Source: Streptomyces olivochromogenes (GTDB taxonomy: Bacteria > Actinomycetota > Actinomycetes > Streptomycetales > Streptomycetaceae). From it: 64,000 bases of DNA. The position numbers were made by a program, and so were the translations under genes. The DNA is taken from NCBI RefSeq assembly GCF_021538895.1, contig NZ_JADDRL010000023.1, forward strand, positions 39,202 through 103,201. Reading direction: 5' to 3'. Positions 18,553 to 26,824 of this stretch are shown here, piece by piece. Positions within the stretch are counted from its first letter, which is position 1. Every line of letters starts with the position of its first letter. The notes beneath the pieces were generated by a model, which worked only from the letters and a program-made list of their open reading frames with translations, had not been told where the DNA came from and did no database searches.

Positions 18553-18986
18553 CACGTTCCCTCCTTGATCAACGCGTCCACAACGGCGTAGAAGCCGGCG
18601 ACCGTCTCGGCAGGCAGTCCGTCCAGCGCACGGCTCTCAAGATCAGCCAGCGTCTGCCTGATCAGGGCGGCCGTCGCGTGCCCGGACTCGGTCAGTTCGA
18701 TCAGCACCGAGCGGCGGTCGCCGGCTCGTGTGCCGCGGGTGATGTGGCCCCGTCGCTCCAACCGGTCCAGCACGCTGGTCAGGGTGGTGGGGCGGGTGCC
18801 GACGGCGGCGCCCAGCTGGGACACGGTGCGGCCCTGGCCGTCGGCGAGGTTGGCCAGGGCGTTGATCTCGGAGGCGGTCAGGTCGAGGTCGACGAGTTCG
18901 GCGGCGATCAGCTGCAGGGTGGCGTGGGTCGCACGCTGCAAGGTCAGCAGCACCGATCGTTCGGATGACACGGATTCGGACTTCAC
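18552..18986 (-). CDS. MarR-family repressor
   Basis: 144 residues with the MarR winged helix: LDLTASEINALANLADGQGRTVSQLGAAVGTRPTTLTSVLDRLERRGHITRGTRAGDRRSVLIELTESG. Helix 3 and the wing (DRR) are intact. ATG 18986 is followed by a short variable tail. First gene of a two-gene unit; palindromes TTTCG-N7-CGAAA and TACG-N4-CGTA lie within 25 bases upstream and suggest tight autoregulation. The likely ligand is a phenolic or other hydrophobic compound, as for many MarR proteins, but nothing here fixes it. Confidence 0.88.
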   Translation of the reverse strand: MKSESVSSERSVLLTLQRATHATLQLIAAELVDLDLTASEINALANLADGQGRTVSQLGAAVGTRPTTLTSVLDRLERRGHITRGTRAGDRRSVLIELTESGHATAALIRQTLADLESRALDGLPAETVAGFYAVVDALIKEGT

Positions 18987-18988
18987 GT

Positions 18989-19010
18989 TTTCGGATACTA
19001 CGAAATCGTA
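18989..19010. promoter_or_regulatory. Overlapping MarR operator palindromes
   Basis: TTTCGGATACTACGAAA (18989-19005; arms TTTCG/CGAAA) overlaps TACGAAATCGTA (18999-19010; arms TACG/CGTA). Both lie just upstream of the marR start, in unusually AT-rich DNA likely to include the promoter. Confidence 0.65.
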
Positions 19011-19050
19011 TTACTGGTGCGCAAGCCCAATCCGGTACGGCCACTGTGGA

Positions 19051-21450
19051 TCAACGGGCGAGATGACGTTGCAGCTCGATGTGCCGGAACTGGTACACCG
19101 CACCGACTTGCCTCAGTACGCCGCGATGTTCATGCGCGTCTTGCATGAACGCCATGAGGTCGCGCGGGGCCCCATGGCACAGCGTCAAGTACACCCGTGC
19201 CACGACGAAGTAGGCCCAGGCCGTCTGGGACAGTCCCCCCACCATGCCTCCGGCGAGACCCAATGCGATACCTCCCGTGACGCCGACCGCGACACCTCCG
19301 GCGACGCCGACCGCGAGACCGAACGCGAGACCGAAGACGACGAAGGCCCGCCGGTCCAGGGCGAACTGGGCGGCCGGCCCGACAACGGATGTCGGCTCGG
19401 GCTCTTCGGTCTGAATCCCGAAGGCGATGCCACCCGCCACGCCCCCGACGATCCCGAAAGCGATCTTTTCCAGGAGACTGCTCGCGATCCCGCCGGCGAA
19501 TCCGAATGCCGCGCCACCGGCGACTCCCGCCACTGTCCCGCCCGCGATGCCGCTGGGTGACCAGCGCAGCCGCGTGCTCGGAGTGGCGGAGCCCACCCTG
19601 TGCCCGAAGGAGATTCCGATCGCGACACCGACGGCGATTCCGATTGCCGCCCCGACCGCGAGGCCACCGGTCAGGCTCCCCGCCAGGCCTCCGGCCAATC
19701 CACCGGTGAGCCCACCCACGATGCCGCTGGGCGACCAGCGCAGCCAGCTGCTCACGGTGGCGGAGTTCTCTCTGTGGCCCCCCACGATGCCTCCGGCGAT
19801 CCCGCCCGCGACCCCGCCCGCCAGCCCGAACGCCATGCCGATCGCCACTCCGAGGGCGATCCCGATGCGCGACCAGCGGAGCCGGACTCTCGACGGGGCA
19901 CCCAATCCGTGGCCGAAGAAGATCCCCAGCAGGACCCCTGCCGCGACGCCGACCGGGACCCCACCCGCCAGTCTTCCCGCCATGCCGAACGCGATGCCCG
20001 AGGCGAGCCCCCCTGCCAGCGTGGCCGTCAGGTAGCGCATGCTCAACGGCAGCGCCCGCGGCAGTTCCCACCAGGCCAGGTCCGGGATGCCTTGGCGCTG
20101 GCTCTCCAGGAACCGGGCGAGGAACACGAAGGTACGGAGCGCCTGTTCGGAGCTCCACCGTGGCGGGTGCGGATTCTCCGGGTGTTTGGTGTAGGCGGCA
20201 GGAATGAAGGCACGAAAGAGGTGGGTGTCGATGGCGGCGCGGTCGGGGAATCTGTCTGCGTCGCACAGCTCGTCGGGGCGCAGTGCGCTGCCTTCGCCGG
20301 TAGGTGGGGAGTCGGCTCGGCAGTGGGGGTTGTAGATGGTGCAGGCCAGGAACAGCCCCAGTGGGGTGCTCAGGGCCTCGCTGACCGGACTACTGGTCCC
20401 CAGTTGGGCGACGACCGAGTCCCAGCGTCGGGCTGGCGGCGTGTCCGGTCCCCCGGCGTCGCGGTGGAGGTAGGCAACGGCTGCCTGAGGGCTGAGAGGC
20501 TGCAGGTGGATGGCTGCGGCGCCGTTGAGGCGGACGCTGAGGTCCGAACGGTTCAACACCGCGCGGTAGGCGTCGGCGCGGCTCGCCAGTACGAGGGGTT
20601 GCCCGGCCGCCAGAGACCGGTTGAGGGCGTAGAGCACGGTGGCGTGCCGGTCGGGCGGCAGTTCATCGAAACCGTCGAGCAAGGGGAGAATGCGGCCCGC
20701 GTCCAAGAGCGTCCGTGCCAGGTCGCCGCGGGCGTTCCCGTTGCCGAAGTTCCACCTGGGCGCTGGACTGAATTGGCGGGGGTAGGTGCGGCGAAGCTGG
20801 TCGGCCAACCATGCCATCAATCCTTGCCGGCTGGGATCCCAGGAAGCCAGGGAGAACAAGACCGGGACGGGGCTATCGGTCGTTCGGCGTTCGATCAGGT
20901 CCTGCAACAGCCGGATGAGCAGCACGCTCTTGCCCGCGCCACGGTCACCCAGAACCACCAGGCGCCGTGTGGGCACGCGGTCACCGAACACCTCCCCGAT
21001 CTCGCCGCCCGCGCCCGCCAGCCCGGCAGCGTCCGCGGGCCACCGCGCTGGGTCGCCGGGCGGTCCGCCCGGCCAGGCGTGGGCCAGATCCGTCAGGAGC
21101 GGCCAAGGCTCGGCCAGCTCTGCCTCAGCCGCCCGCCATGCCACCGGCAAGGGGTAGGGGTCGAGGACCCGGCACACAGCAGGCTCGTTGTCCCATTGCG
21201 TCTTGACCTCCACCGCCAGCTCACCGGCCGTGGTGTCCAGATCGATCACGCCGGCCGTGGACCCGGCACGGTAGGCCGCCCAGGCGATGTACGCCGGTGC
21301 CAGCCCCATCAACACTGTGACCGCCGTCTCCGGCACGCTCAAGTCGAAGTGCCGGGCGATCGCCAGAGCTCCCGCACCGCCCACTAACACCAACAGCAAG
21401 TACCAGGTCCCCACGCGCCCCGGCGCACGGCGCCCGCCCCCGTCGCTCAT
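19051..21450 (-). CDS. Membrane NACHT NTPase with glycine-zipper repeat tail
   Basis: 799 residues. Two N-terminal membrane helices (about 16-32 and 43-60) precede a soluble linker and a NACHT P-loop domain: Walker A GDRGAGKS (168-175), Walker B LLDGFDEL (257-264), sensor-like LVLASRAD (286-293). From about residue 478 to 680, and again to about 755, the chain is built from Gly/Ala/Val/Ile helices with GxxxG spacing (for example GLAGGVAGGIAGGIVGG), broken by repeated LRWS segments near 524, 570 and 628. The end (VYLTLCHGAPRDLMAFMQDAHEHRGVLRQVGAVYQFRHIELQRHL) is the amphipathic tail seen in related actinobacterial NACHT proteins. Bacterial NACHT proteins include phage-defence NLR relatives; a pore-forming role for the tail is inference. 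Confidence 0.85.
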   Translation of the reverse strand: MSDGGGRRAPGRVGTWYLLLVLVGGAGALAIARHFDLSVPETAVTVLMGLAPAYIAWAAYRAGSTAGVIDLDTTAGELAVEVKTQWDNEPAVCRVLDPYPLPVAWRAAEAELAEPWPLLTDLAHAWPGGPPGDPARWPADAAGLAGAGGEIGEVFGDRVPTRRLVVLGDRGAGKSVLLIRLLQDLIERRTTDSPVPVLFSLASWDPSRQGLMAWLADQLRRTYPRQFSPAPRWNFGNGNARGDLARTLLDAGRILPLLDGFDELPPDRHATVLYALNRSLAAGQPLVLASRADAYRAVLNRSDLSVRLNGAAAIHLQPLSPQAAVAYLHRDAGGPDTPPARRWDSVVAQLGTSSPVSEALSTPLGLFLACTIYNPHCRADSPPTGEGSALRPDELCDADRFPDRAAIDTHLFRAFIPAAYTKHPENPHPPRWSSEQALRTFVFLARFLESQRQGIPDLAWWELPRALPLSMRYLTATLAGGLASGIAFGMAGRLAGGVPVGVAAGVLLGIFFGHGLGAPSRVRLRWSRIGIALGVAIGMAFGLAGGVAGGIAGGIVGGHRENSATVSSWLRWSPSGIVGGLTGGLAGGLAGSLTGGLAVGAAIGIAVGVAIGISFGHRVGSATPSTRLRWSPSGIAGGTVAGVAGGAAFGFAGGIASSLLEKIAFGIVGGVAGGIAFGIQTEEPEPTSVVGPAAQFALDRRAFVVFGLAFGLAVGVAGGVAVGVTGGIALGLAGGMVGGLSQTAWAYFVVARVYLTLCHGAPRDLMAFMQDAHEHRGVLRQVGAVYQFRHIELQRHLAR

Positions 21451-21631
21451 AGCCCATTATCTTCCCGCATCAGCAAGCCAATTGGGCTTGAATGCTGCGG
21501 TGCGAACAGCCAGGAATCCAGGGCCGACCACCACTGTGTTCAATGAGGCTGTGGGTGCACCAGGATCTGTTGAGCTACGCCAACCGTGGATGCCCACCCG
21601 TTCGAAGTGGAGCTGTACGAGACCGGGAGTG

Positions 21632-22243
21632 TCATCGACTGATGCTGGGATCACCGGCAGGTGATCGGCCGGGCTTCTTGCCGGTGGTGGGCAGCAACGG
21701 GGTGACGATCTTCTCCATCGTGGTTTGTGTCACCGCTCCCATCCGGGTGGCCGCGATCTTCCCTGCCGGGTCGATGACGATCGTGAAGGGGAGTGACTGC
21801 GTGTTCACCAGGCCGCGCGGCAGCCTCAGGGCCTGTCGGCCCGACGGGTCGTGCAGGGACGGGTAGCCGAGGCGGCGGTCTTTCTGGAAGGCGAGCCCGT
21901 CGGCGCGGCTGTGGTCGTTGTCCAGGCCGAGGACCTGGAGTCCGCGGCCTGCCCACGCCCGTTGGATCTTTGCCAGCTCGGGCGCTTCAGCGCGGCAAGG
22001 GCCGCACCAGGACGCCCAGGCGTTGACCACGACGACCTTGCCCCGGTAGTCGGACAGGTGGACCGTACGGCCCTCCAGGGTGGTCCCGGAGAAGTCGGGG
22101 GCGGCCGGGCGTTCGCCTTCCTTCAGGGTTCGGGTGAGGGGGTCGGAGGGGCTGGTGTCGCCGATGGGGGCCGGTGTTGAGCAGCCGGCCAGGACCGCGC
22201 AGATGGCGGCCGCGGCCGCGTAGGGGCGTCGCGTCTTGGTCAC
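21632..22243 (-). CDS. TlpA/ResA-like thioredoxin lipoprotein
   Basis: 203 residues from GTG 22243, which overlaps the stop of the upstream membrane-protein gene (GTGA). The N-terminus is a lipoprotein signal with lipobox LAGC (AVLAGCSTPAP). The thioredoxin fold shows PDFSGTTLEGRTVHLSDYRGKVVVVNAWASWCGPC (CxxC redox pair), and the cis-Pro strand is QSLPFTIVIDPAGKI. TlpA/ResA proteins reduce disulfides outside the membrane, for example in cytochrome c maturation or in oxidoreductase pathways. The longer reading to 22693 is out of frame with the real upstream gene. The coupled membrane protein may hold it or supply its electrons, which is inference. Confidence 0.85.
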   Translation of the reverse strand: MTKTRRPYAAAAAICAVLAGCSTPAPIGDTSPSDPLTRTLKEGERPAAPDFSGTTLEGRTVHLSDYRGKVVVVNAWASWCGPCRAEAPELAKIQRAWAGRGLQVLGLDNDHSRADGLAFQKDRRLGYPSLHDPSGRQALRLPRGLVNTQSLPFTIVIDPAGKIAATRMGAVTQTTMEKIVTPLLPTTGKKPGRSPAGDPSISR

Positions 22244-22761
22244 TGGCTGGTCCGGTCCCTGTTCGCGGAGTCTGCCTCGTGGTCTTTCAGGACGACCTGT
22301 AGGTGGCCGGAGCGCCATGCGGACAGCAGCCACGCGGCCGGGAGTTGGAGCGTGAAGAGGGCGAAGTACGCCATGAAGAACGCGCCGTCTACCGGCGCAC
22401 CGTCGCCGGCCGCCCATACGGAGACGCCCCAGGAGGCGAGGAACGCCGCGAGGTAGAGGCCGCCGTCGACCAGGATGACGCGCCGGCGCGGCAGGGGCGT
22501 GTCCAGGCGGCGGGCCAACGTCAGTACTACGGTGGTGGCCGCCACGAAGACCGCGTTCCACGGGTCTTTCAGCCAGAAGGACAGCCAGGTGTCGATGCCG
22601 CCGGATGTGGCCTGCCATGCCAGGTCGACGGCCGCACCGGTCAGCCAGGACAGGACGACGACGGTCAACGCGTATAAGAAGGCACTGCGCCAAGTGACAG
22701 TCACATCAACCCCCATGTGGTGCGGGCCGCCCTGCGGCGGCCCGCTTTCCCGTTCGTTCAT
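22240..22761 (-). CDS. Four-helix membrane protein coupled to the thioredoxin lipoprotein
   Basis: 173 residues from ATG 22761 (TAGGAGA upstream). Four hydrophobic helices: about 26-46, 67-84, 96-116 and 126-146; the C-terminus (SGHLQVVLKDHEADSANRD) is cytosolic and charged. A second ATG at 22716 is possible. A strong hairpin (GGGCCGCC/GGCGGCCC, 22724-22743) lies inside the 5' coding region and could modulate translation. No family is recognised; there are no Cys, so it is not a DsbD-type electron carrier. Its stop overlaps the start of the TlpA-like gene. Confidence 0.75.
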   Translation of the reverse strand: MNERESGPPQGGPHHMGVDVTVTWRSAFLYALTVVVLSWLTGAAVDLAWQATSGGIDTWLSFWLKDPWNAVFVAATTVVLTLARRLDTPLPRRRVILVDGGLYLAAFLASWGVSVWAAGDGAPVDGAFFMAYFALFTLQLPAAWLLSAWRSGHLQVVLKDHEADSANRDRTSQ

Positions 22762-22803
22762 TCTCCTACTGGTGTCCTGGCGTCCTGGCGGCCGGGTCTG
22801 CCG

Positions 22804-23571
22804 TCAGGGTTGCCGCGTCCGAGGCAGGGAGAGATAGAGGCGGGTGCCTTGCGGTCGGTAGCCGACGCGCTCGTAGACGCGGCGGGATCCCTCCCCCGAG
22901 TACTCCAGCCAGACGGATCCGGCGCCCCGGGCGAACATGGCTTCGGTCAGCGCAGCGGTGACCGCGGCGGCGATGCCTCGGCCACGGTGTGCAGGGCGGG
23001 TTCCGACGCCGGACAGCTCTGCGGTGTCCTCGGCCGGCGGGGAGCAGGACGCTCCGCCGGCGACGCCGCCCTGCGGAGCGCGGACGAAGCGCACTGCTCC
23101 GCCGCGCTGCTGGGTGCGGCGCAGTCGGGCCGCACCCTGTGCGGAGGGGGTGAAGGCGCCCTCGAATGCCTCGGCGAGTGCGGCGTCGAGGTCGGCGAAC
23201 TCCTCGTCGGTGGTCGGGTTCTCCACGTACGGGGAGTCGGCCGACGGGGGCAGGATCAGCGTGTGCGGTGTGCAGACGAGGTACTCGTGCACCGCCTCCG
23301 TGCCGAAGCCGGCCGCCCGCAGGACCGGTGCCACGCCGGGGGCCGCTTCCGGTGCGAACTCCAGCCGCGGCAGTAGACCGCGCTCCCGGAAGGCTCCGAT
23401 CAGCGCCGCGACGTCCCGCTCGGTCGGCTCGACGCCGGGTAGCGGGGTCGCGTAGTTGAGGTAGGGGTTGTCGGTGTCGGGGGTGAAGCCCGCGACGAAG
23501 CCGCCGGTCTCGACGACCAGGGGACGGCGGCGGAGGTTGGTGACGGCAAAGCTCTGGACCTGGATGTCCAT
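22804..23571 (-). CDS. GNAT N-acetyltransferase, two-domain
   Basis: 255 residues from ATG 23571; GTGAGG upstream fits and the GTG at 23589 is part of that site. The N-terminal 110 residues are a degenerate GNAT-like half (VAGFTPDTDNPYLNYATPLPG, then RLEFAPEAAPGVAPVLRAAGF), the C-terminal half is the active GNAT: ELSGVGTRPAHRGRGIAAAVTAAL with acetyl-CoA site RGRGIA, and SVWLEYSGEGSRRVYERVGY. Tandem GNATs of this length are common in Streptomyces with undefined acceptors. Directly upstream of the membrane-protein gene but separated by about 40 bases; co-transcription is possible. Confidence 0.8.
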   Translation of the reverse strand: MDIQVQSFAVTNLRRRPLVVETGGFVAGFTPDTDNPYLNYATPLPGVEPTERDVAALIGAFRERGLLPRLEFAPEAAPGVAPVLRAAGFGTEAVHEYLVCTPHTLILPPSADSPYVENPTTDEEFADLDAALAEAFEGAFTPSAQGAARLRRTQQRGGAVRFVRAPQGGVAGGASCSPPAEDTAELSGVGTRPAHRGRGIAAAVTAALTEAMFARGAGSVWLEYSGEGSRRVYERVGYRPQGTRLYLSLPRTRQP

Positions 23572-23899
23572 GGTGGGTGTTGACCTCACGAAGTCTCAGG
23601 GAGAGCCCCTGACGAACTCGGGGAGTTCGGGGCACGGGAGAGTGGCGATGCGTCAGGCACCGCGTCGTGGGCCGCCGTGGGAAACACCATGGCAGGCTGA
23701 GGCTGCTGCGGGGAGCAGGCGCTCAGTGCCGACGGCGGCCGCTGGGGGACGCCGAGAACATGGGCTTCGTTCCTCACCGTGAGTGTGTCTGCAAGGTCGC
23801 AGAGCGCAGCACACTGTTCCATGACCGATCGGAGCGGGCAAGCGGATTATTCCGAGTCGGCAGGCAGCGCACATATCGAGCTGTCGTCGGGGCTCCGTG
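23572..23899. other. Intergenic stretch, nothing supported
   Basis: About 330 bases between the GNAT gene and the end of the VOC gene, both on the minus strand. No frame shows a convincing gene. It should carry the GNAT promoter. Confidence 0.4.
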
Positions 23900-24640
23900 T
23901 CACGGCAGGGCGAGGACGCAGAACTCGTGGCCCTCCGGGTCCTCCAGGCACGTCCACGGGGCGTCGCCCTGGCCGACGTCGAGGTCGGTGGCGCCGAGGG
24001 CCCGCAGCCGGGCCACCTCCGCCGCTTGGTCGTCACCGGGGTACGGCAGCAGGTCAAGATGGACGCGGTCCGGCACGGTCTTCACGTCGGGCGTGCGGAG
24101 GAACTCAAGATACGGGCCGACGCCCTTGGCGGAGCGCAGCGTCGCGTGATCGTCGGTCACCTCGTGCAGGGTCCAGTCCATCGCCTCGCCCCAGAACCGG
24201 CCCATGGCACGCGGATCCGCGCAGTCGACCACCACCGCGGCGATCGGCCCGGTGTCGCGGTAGGTCTCCCGAGGCTCCAGCACGCAGAACTCGTTGCCCT
24301 CGGGGTCGGCGAGTACCGTCCACGGCACGTCGCCCTGGCCCACGTGGGCGGGCGTCGCACCGCGAGCCTTGAGGCGTGCGACCAACTCCGCCTGATGGGC
24401 CGCGGAGGTGGTGGCGAGGTCGAGGTGCACACGGTTCTTCGTTGCCGTCTTGGGTTCCGGGACGGGAACGACGTCGATGCCGACGGCCACCGGGTCCGGC
24501 CATACGAGGCCGCCCGCGGGGCCGACGTAGGTGGCCACGCCGGGGCTGTACGCAGTCCAGCCGAGCACCTCGGCCCAGAACCGGCCCACCGCCGAACCGT
24601 CAAGGGCCTTGATGATCACGTGCACGGGTCGCAGTGCCAT
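23900..24640 (-). CDS. Tandem VOC (glyoxalase/bleomycin-resistance fold) protein
   Basis: 246 residues from ATG 24640. Two VOC modules: residues about 5-120 (VHVIIKALDGSAVGRFWAEVLGW ... DPEGNEFCVLEP) and about 128-246 (IAAVVVDCADPRAMGRFWGEAMDW ... DPEGHEFCVLAL). Each ends in the DPEGxEFCVL strand with the metal-ligand Glu. The second module has RVHLDLLPYPGDDQAAEVARLRALGATDLDVGQGD. Two fused modules make a complete pseudo-dimer. Functions in the family range from glyoxalase and dioxygenase to antibiotic sequestration; nothing here discriminates. Confidence 0.85.
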   Translation of the reverse strand: MALRPVHVIIKALDGSAVGRFWAEVLGWTAYSPGVATYVGPAGGLVWPDPVAVGIDVVPVPEPKTATKNRVHLDLATTSAAHQAELVARLKARGATPAHVGQGDVPWTVLADPEGNEFCVLEPRETYRDTGPIAAVVVDCADPRAMGRFWGEAMDWTLHEVTDDHATLRSAKGVGPYLEFLRTPDVKTVPDRVHLDLLPYPGDDQAAEVARLRALGATDLDVGQGDAPWTCLEDPEGHEFCVLALP

Positions 24641-24681
24641 GCCGGCGATCCTATGTGCCCGTCCCGCAACTGCTGTGTGGG

Positions 24682-24870
24682 TCACCGGACGGGTCCCGCG
24701 GGCTGATCGGGTGGTGGGGGAGGCGTAAGGCCGAGTGCGTGCTGTGCGAGCCAGAGGGCCTCGGCGCGTGCCAGCCGTTTGGGGACGGCGGTTGTCGACA
24801 GGGCCAGGGCGGCGGCGGTGGCCTCGATGTGGGCATCGTGTTGGAGCCACAAGGTCAGTGTCCACGCGCG
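24682..24870 (-). pseudogene. Remnant of a PucR/CdaR-type regulator (C-terminal HTH)
   Basis: The frame reads TLTLWLQHDAHIEATAAALALSTTAVPKRLARAEALW, the signature of the HTH that ends PucR/CdaR regulators (compare the family pattern TLxAWLxHxxxxExTAxxLxVHxxTxxxRxxRxExL). Only this C-terminal tip survives; upstream sequence is unrelated and there is no start. Probably a decayed, truncated gene. Confidence 0.5.
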
Positions 24871-24892
24871 GTGTGACGGCTCGGCGGGGACG

Positions 24893-25141
24893 TTCCGGCC
24901 CGACGACCATGTCAACGGGCACCCGTCCAACATGTGCCTGACCTCCTACAACACCCTCGTCTACCTGGAGACCTGCCAGGACGGCAACTGGTGGCAGCAG
25001 TGGGAGGAGATCTGGACGGGGAACGCCTGGAAGCTCCAGCACCGCGGTGACGGCTGGGTGAAGGGCTTCTTCCTCGACAGCGACGGCTCGCGCACCTACA
25101 CGGAGCCCGGGAACGACGGTCGCAACCAGGTGTGGCACTGA
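24893..25141 (+). pseudogene. C-terminal fragment of a secreted ricin-like protein
   Basis: The frame encodes about 83 residues, NMCLTSYNTLVYLETCQDGNW...WKLQHRGDGWVKGFFLDSDGSRTYTEPGNDGRNQVWH, ending in a stop. The C-L-T-S/L-x-T-C and GNxQxW-like spacing resemble a beta-trefoil (ricin B-type) repeat of a secreted lectin-like protein. There is no signal peptide or start; the segment abuts the PucR remnant in the opposite direction, so it is likely a truncated gene left by recombination. Confidence 0.4.
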
Positions 25142-25444
25142 CAGTTCCGACACCCCGCACATGTCTGACGCCTCTCCAACGCGGCTGAAGGCGATCGCGT
25201 CGGGCTGAACAGCACATCGATGGCCGCTGCGGCATACGAGACACACGCTGCAGCGGCCCTCTTCGTGATCACGGCTGCGTGGTCACCGTACGGATGCCGC
25301 GGCTTCGCAGGTGCGCCCGCTGTTTGTCGGCCGTGCCGGAGGGCCGCGCCGGCACCGGGCGATCGCGGTGCACCAAGAGCACTGTGCCGGAGAAGGTGTC
25401 GTCCCATGTAGCGGCGGTGTCGAGTTGGGCCCGGACCGTCGCAG

Positions 25445-25520
25445 TCTGCGGCCTTGACCAGGCCGCTGTGGTGGTCGGCGATGACCAGGCGAACCCCGGA
25501 CTGTCCCCTCGCGCAGTGAG
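25445..25520 (-). mobile_element. IS256 (mutator) transposase remnant
   Basis: The minus strand reads RGQSGVRLVIADHHSGLVKA, an almost exact copy of the conserved IS256 catalytic-region pattern (GVRLVxSDxHxGLVxA) containing a catalytic Asp. The rest of the transposase is missing and no terminal inverted repeats were identified. It marks past insertion and deletion in this short patch. Confidence 0.55.
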
Positions 25521-25570
25521 CGTTGGTGTGGTGCCGGGCCGCCTGATCGCCGCCCTGGCAGGATGGCGGC

Positions 25571-25924
25571 ATGGAACATGTACTTGGAATCGGTGGTTAC
25601 TTCATGCGGGCCGCAGACCCGGCGGCCCTGAACACGTGGTATCGCGATTGCCTGGGCCTGGACGCCGATGAGCACGGCGTGTGGAATCAGGAAACCGGAC
25701 CGACGGTGTTCGCGACGTTCGAGTCCGAGACCGACTACTTCGGGTCCCGCGCCCAGCGGACCATGCTCAACTTCCGGGTCCGCGACCTGGATGCGATGCT
25801 CGCGCAGTTGCGCGCCAAGGGTGCGGACGTGGCCGAGGAGACCCAGGACATGGACGGTGTCGGTCGGTTCGGCTGGGTCACCGATCCCGAGGGCAATCGG
25901 ATCGAGCTGTGGCAGCCCGCCTGA
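25571..25924 (+). CDS. Single-domain VOC protein (glyoxalase fold)
   Basis: 117 residues: GIGGYFMRAADPAALNTWYRDCLGL, then FATFESETDYFG, TMLNFRVRDLDAMLAQLRAKGADV, and the terminal WVTDPEGNRIELWQP, whose Glu is the expected metal ligand. The ATG at 25571 begins the fold directly. It probably works as a homodimer. No ribosome site is strong. The family covers glyoxalases and antibiotic-binding proteins; substrate unknown. Confidence 0.82.
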   Translation: MEHVLGIGGYFMRAADPAALNTWYRDCLGLDADEHGVWNQETGPTVFATFESETDYFGSRAQRTMLNFRVRDLDAMLAQLRAKGADVAEETQDMDGVGRFGWVTDPEGNRIELWQPA

Positions 25925-26027
25925 CCGTGGCTTGGGGAGAGCACCCCAGGGCTGTGTGCGGCCCGTCTTCCGCGGTGGCCTAACGTGGGCCCGACCAGCG
26001 GCCCCGACCGGGAAGACGACCTCACAC

Positions 26028-26516
26028 ATGCCCTTAACGCGCCGCGCCCGACTCGCCCTCACCGGCGTGACGTGCGCCCTTGCCGTCGGCGCCGGCCTGA
26101 CCACCTACGCGCTCACGCATGTCGACGCGGATGCCGGGGTACACCCGGCCAAGGCCTCCGGCGCCCCACAGTGCCGCCGCATCACCGACACGGCCCCGGC
26201 AGCTCTCGGAGGTCTGTCCCGCCGCGACAGCAGCCTTGCGGGCGTGGCCGTGTGGGGGGACCGTGACATCCTGCTGCGCTGCGGGGTCACACCCCCACGA
26301 CTGACCCCGGATCCGTGCTTCGCGGTCAACGGCGTGGACTGGGTCATCGACCAGGCGCAGTCCACCCACACCCGCAAGGTCATCGTCAGCTACGGGCGCA
26401 CCCCGGCCACACAGGTCGTCTTCGAGGGCCGAGGCAAGACCGACGCCGCCCTGATCGACCTGTCCCGACTCATCGCCCCGATCCGGCAGACCGACCACTG
26501 CATCCCCTCGCAGTGA
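26028..26516 (+). CDS. DUF3515 family secreted or membrane-anchored protein
   Basis: 162 residues. An N-terminal signal/anchor (RRARLALTGVTCALAVGAGLTT) is followed by the DUF3515 body: PQCRRITDTAPAALGGLSRR, AVWGDRDILLRCGVTPPRLTPDPCFAVNGVDWVIDQ, and a C-terminal strand region with Cys. Four Cys could form disulfides in the exported domain. The longer frame from 25668 belongs to the VOC shadow. DUF3515 proteins are widespread in actinobacteria without known function. Confidence 0.82.
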   Translation: MPLTRRARLALTGVTCALAVGAGLTTYALTHVDADAGVHPAKASGAPQCRRITDTAPAALGGLSRRDSSLAGVAVWGDRDILLRCGVTPPRLTPDPCFAVNGVDWVIDQAQSTHTRKVIVSYGRTPATQVVFEGRGKTDAALIDLSRLIAPIRQTDHCIPSQ

Positions 26517-26824
26517 CCGGTTCTGTGCCCGAACCTGGTCGGCGGGCGGGCACAGAACACGGGCCGACCACCTCGCGCAGTCGCCCGCCGCCACCATCGC
26601 CAGCATTCCGGCTTCGACAACTCCCCCACCGGGTTGGCCAGCCAGACCAGTTCACTCAGCCCCAGCCCGCCCCGCTGAACCAACAAAGCGGCCTGGGCGA
26701 GGAGTTCACGGCCCCGTGCAACCCGGGGCAGCCCGGGTTCCGTGTAGGGCGTGAGGAGCTGCGGAACCGGCATCGACTCGGTTCCGGCGCAGGCGACGTA
26801 TGGATGCGTGGCACGAGGAGGAGC
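26517..26824. other. Intergenic stretch with a possible minus-strand coding remnant
   Basis: On the minus strand a segment reads LTPYTEPGLPRVARGRELLAQAALLVQRGGLGLSELVWLANPVGEL, with protein-like composition but no start, ribosome site or family match. It is left as an unassigned fragment. The rest is likely the sigma-factor promoter region. Confidence 0.3.

Noticed and set aside
19230..20040. Tandem Gly/Ala/Val-rich DNA in the NACHT gene as a possible CRISPR or satellite
   Set aside because: The periodicity is codon-level within an intact reading frame, not spaced repeats with unique spacers.
21451..21631. Possible coding tail reading HPFEVELYETGSVID before a stop on the plus strand
   Set aside because: Too short and isolated; no start and no family.
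22724..22743. Hairpin GGGCCGCC/GGCGGCCC as terminator for the upstream GNAT gene
   Set aside because: It lies within the membrane-protein gene when its best-supported start (22761) is used, so it is described there as a possible translation effect instead.
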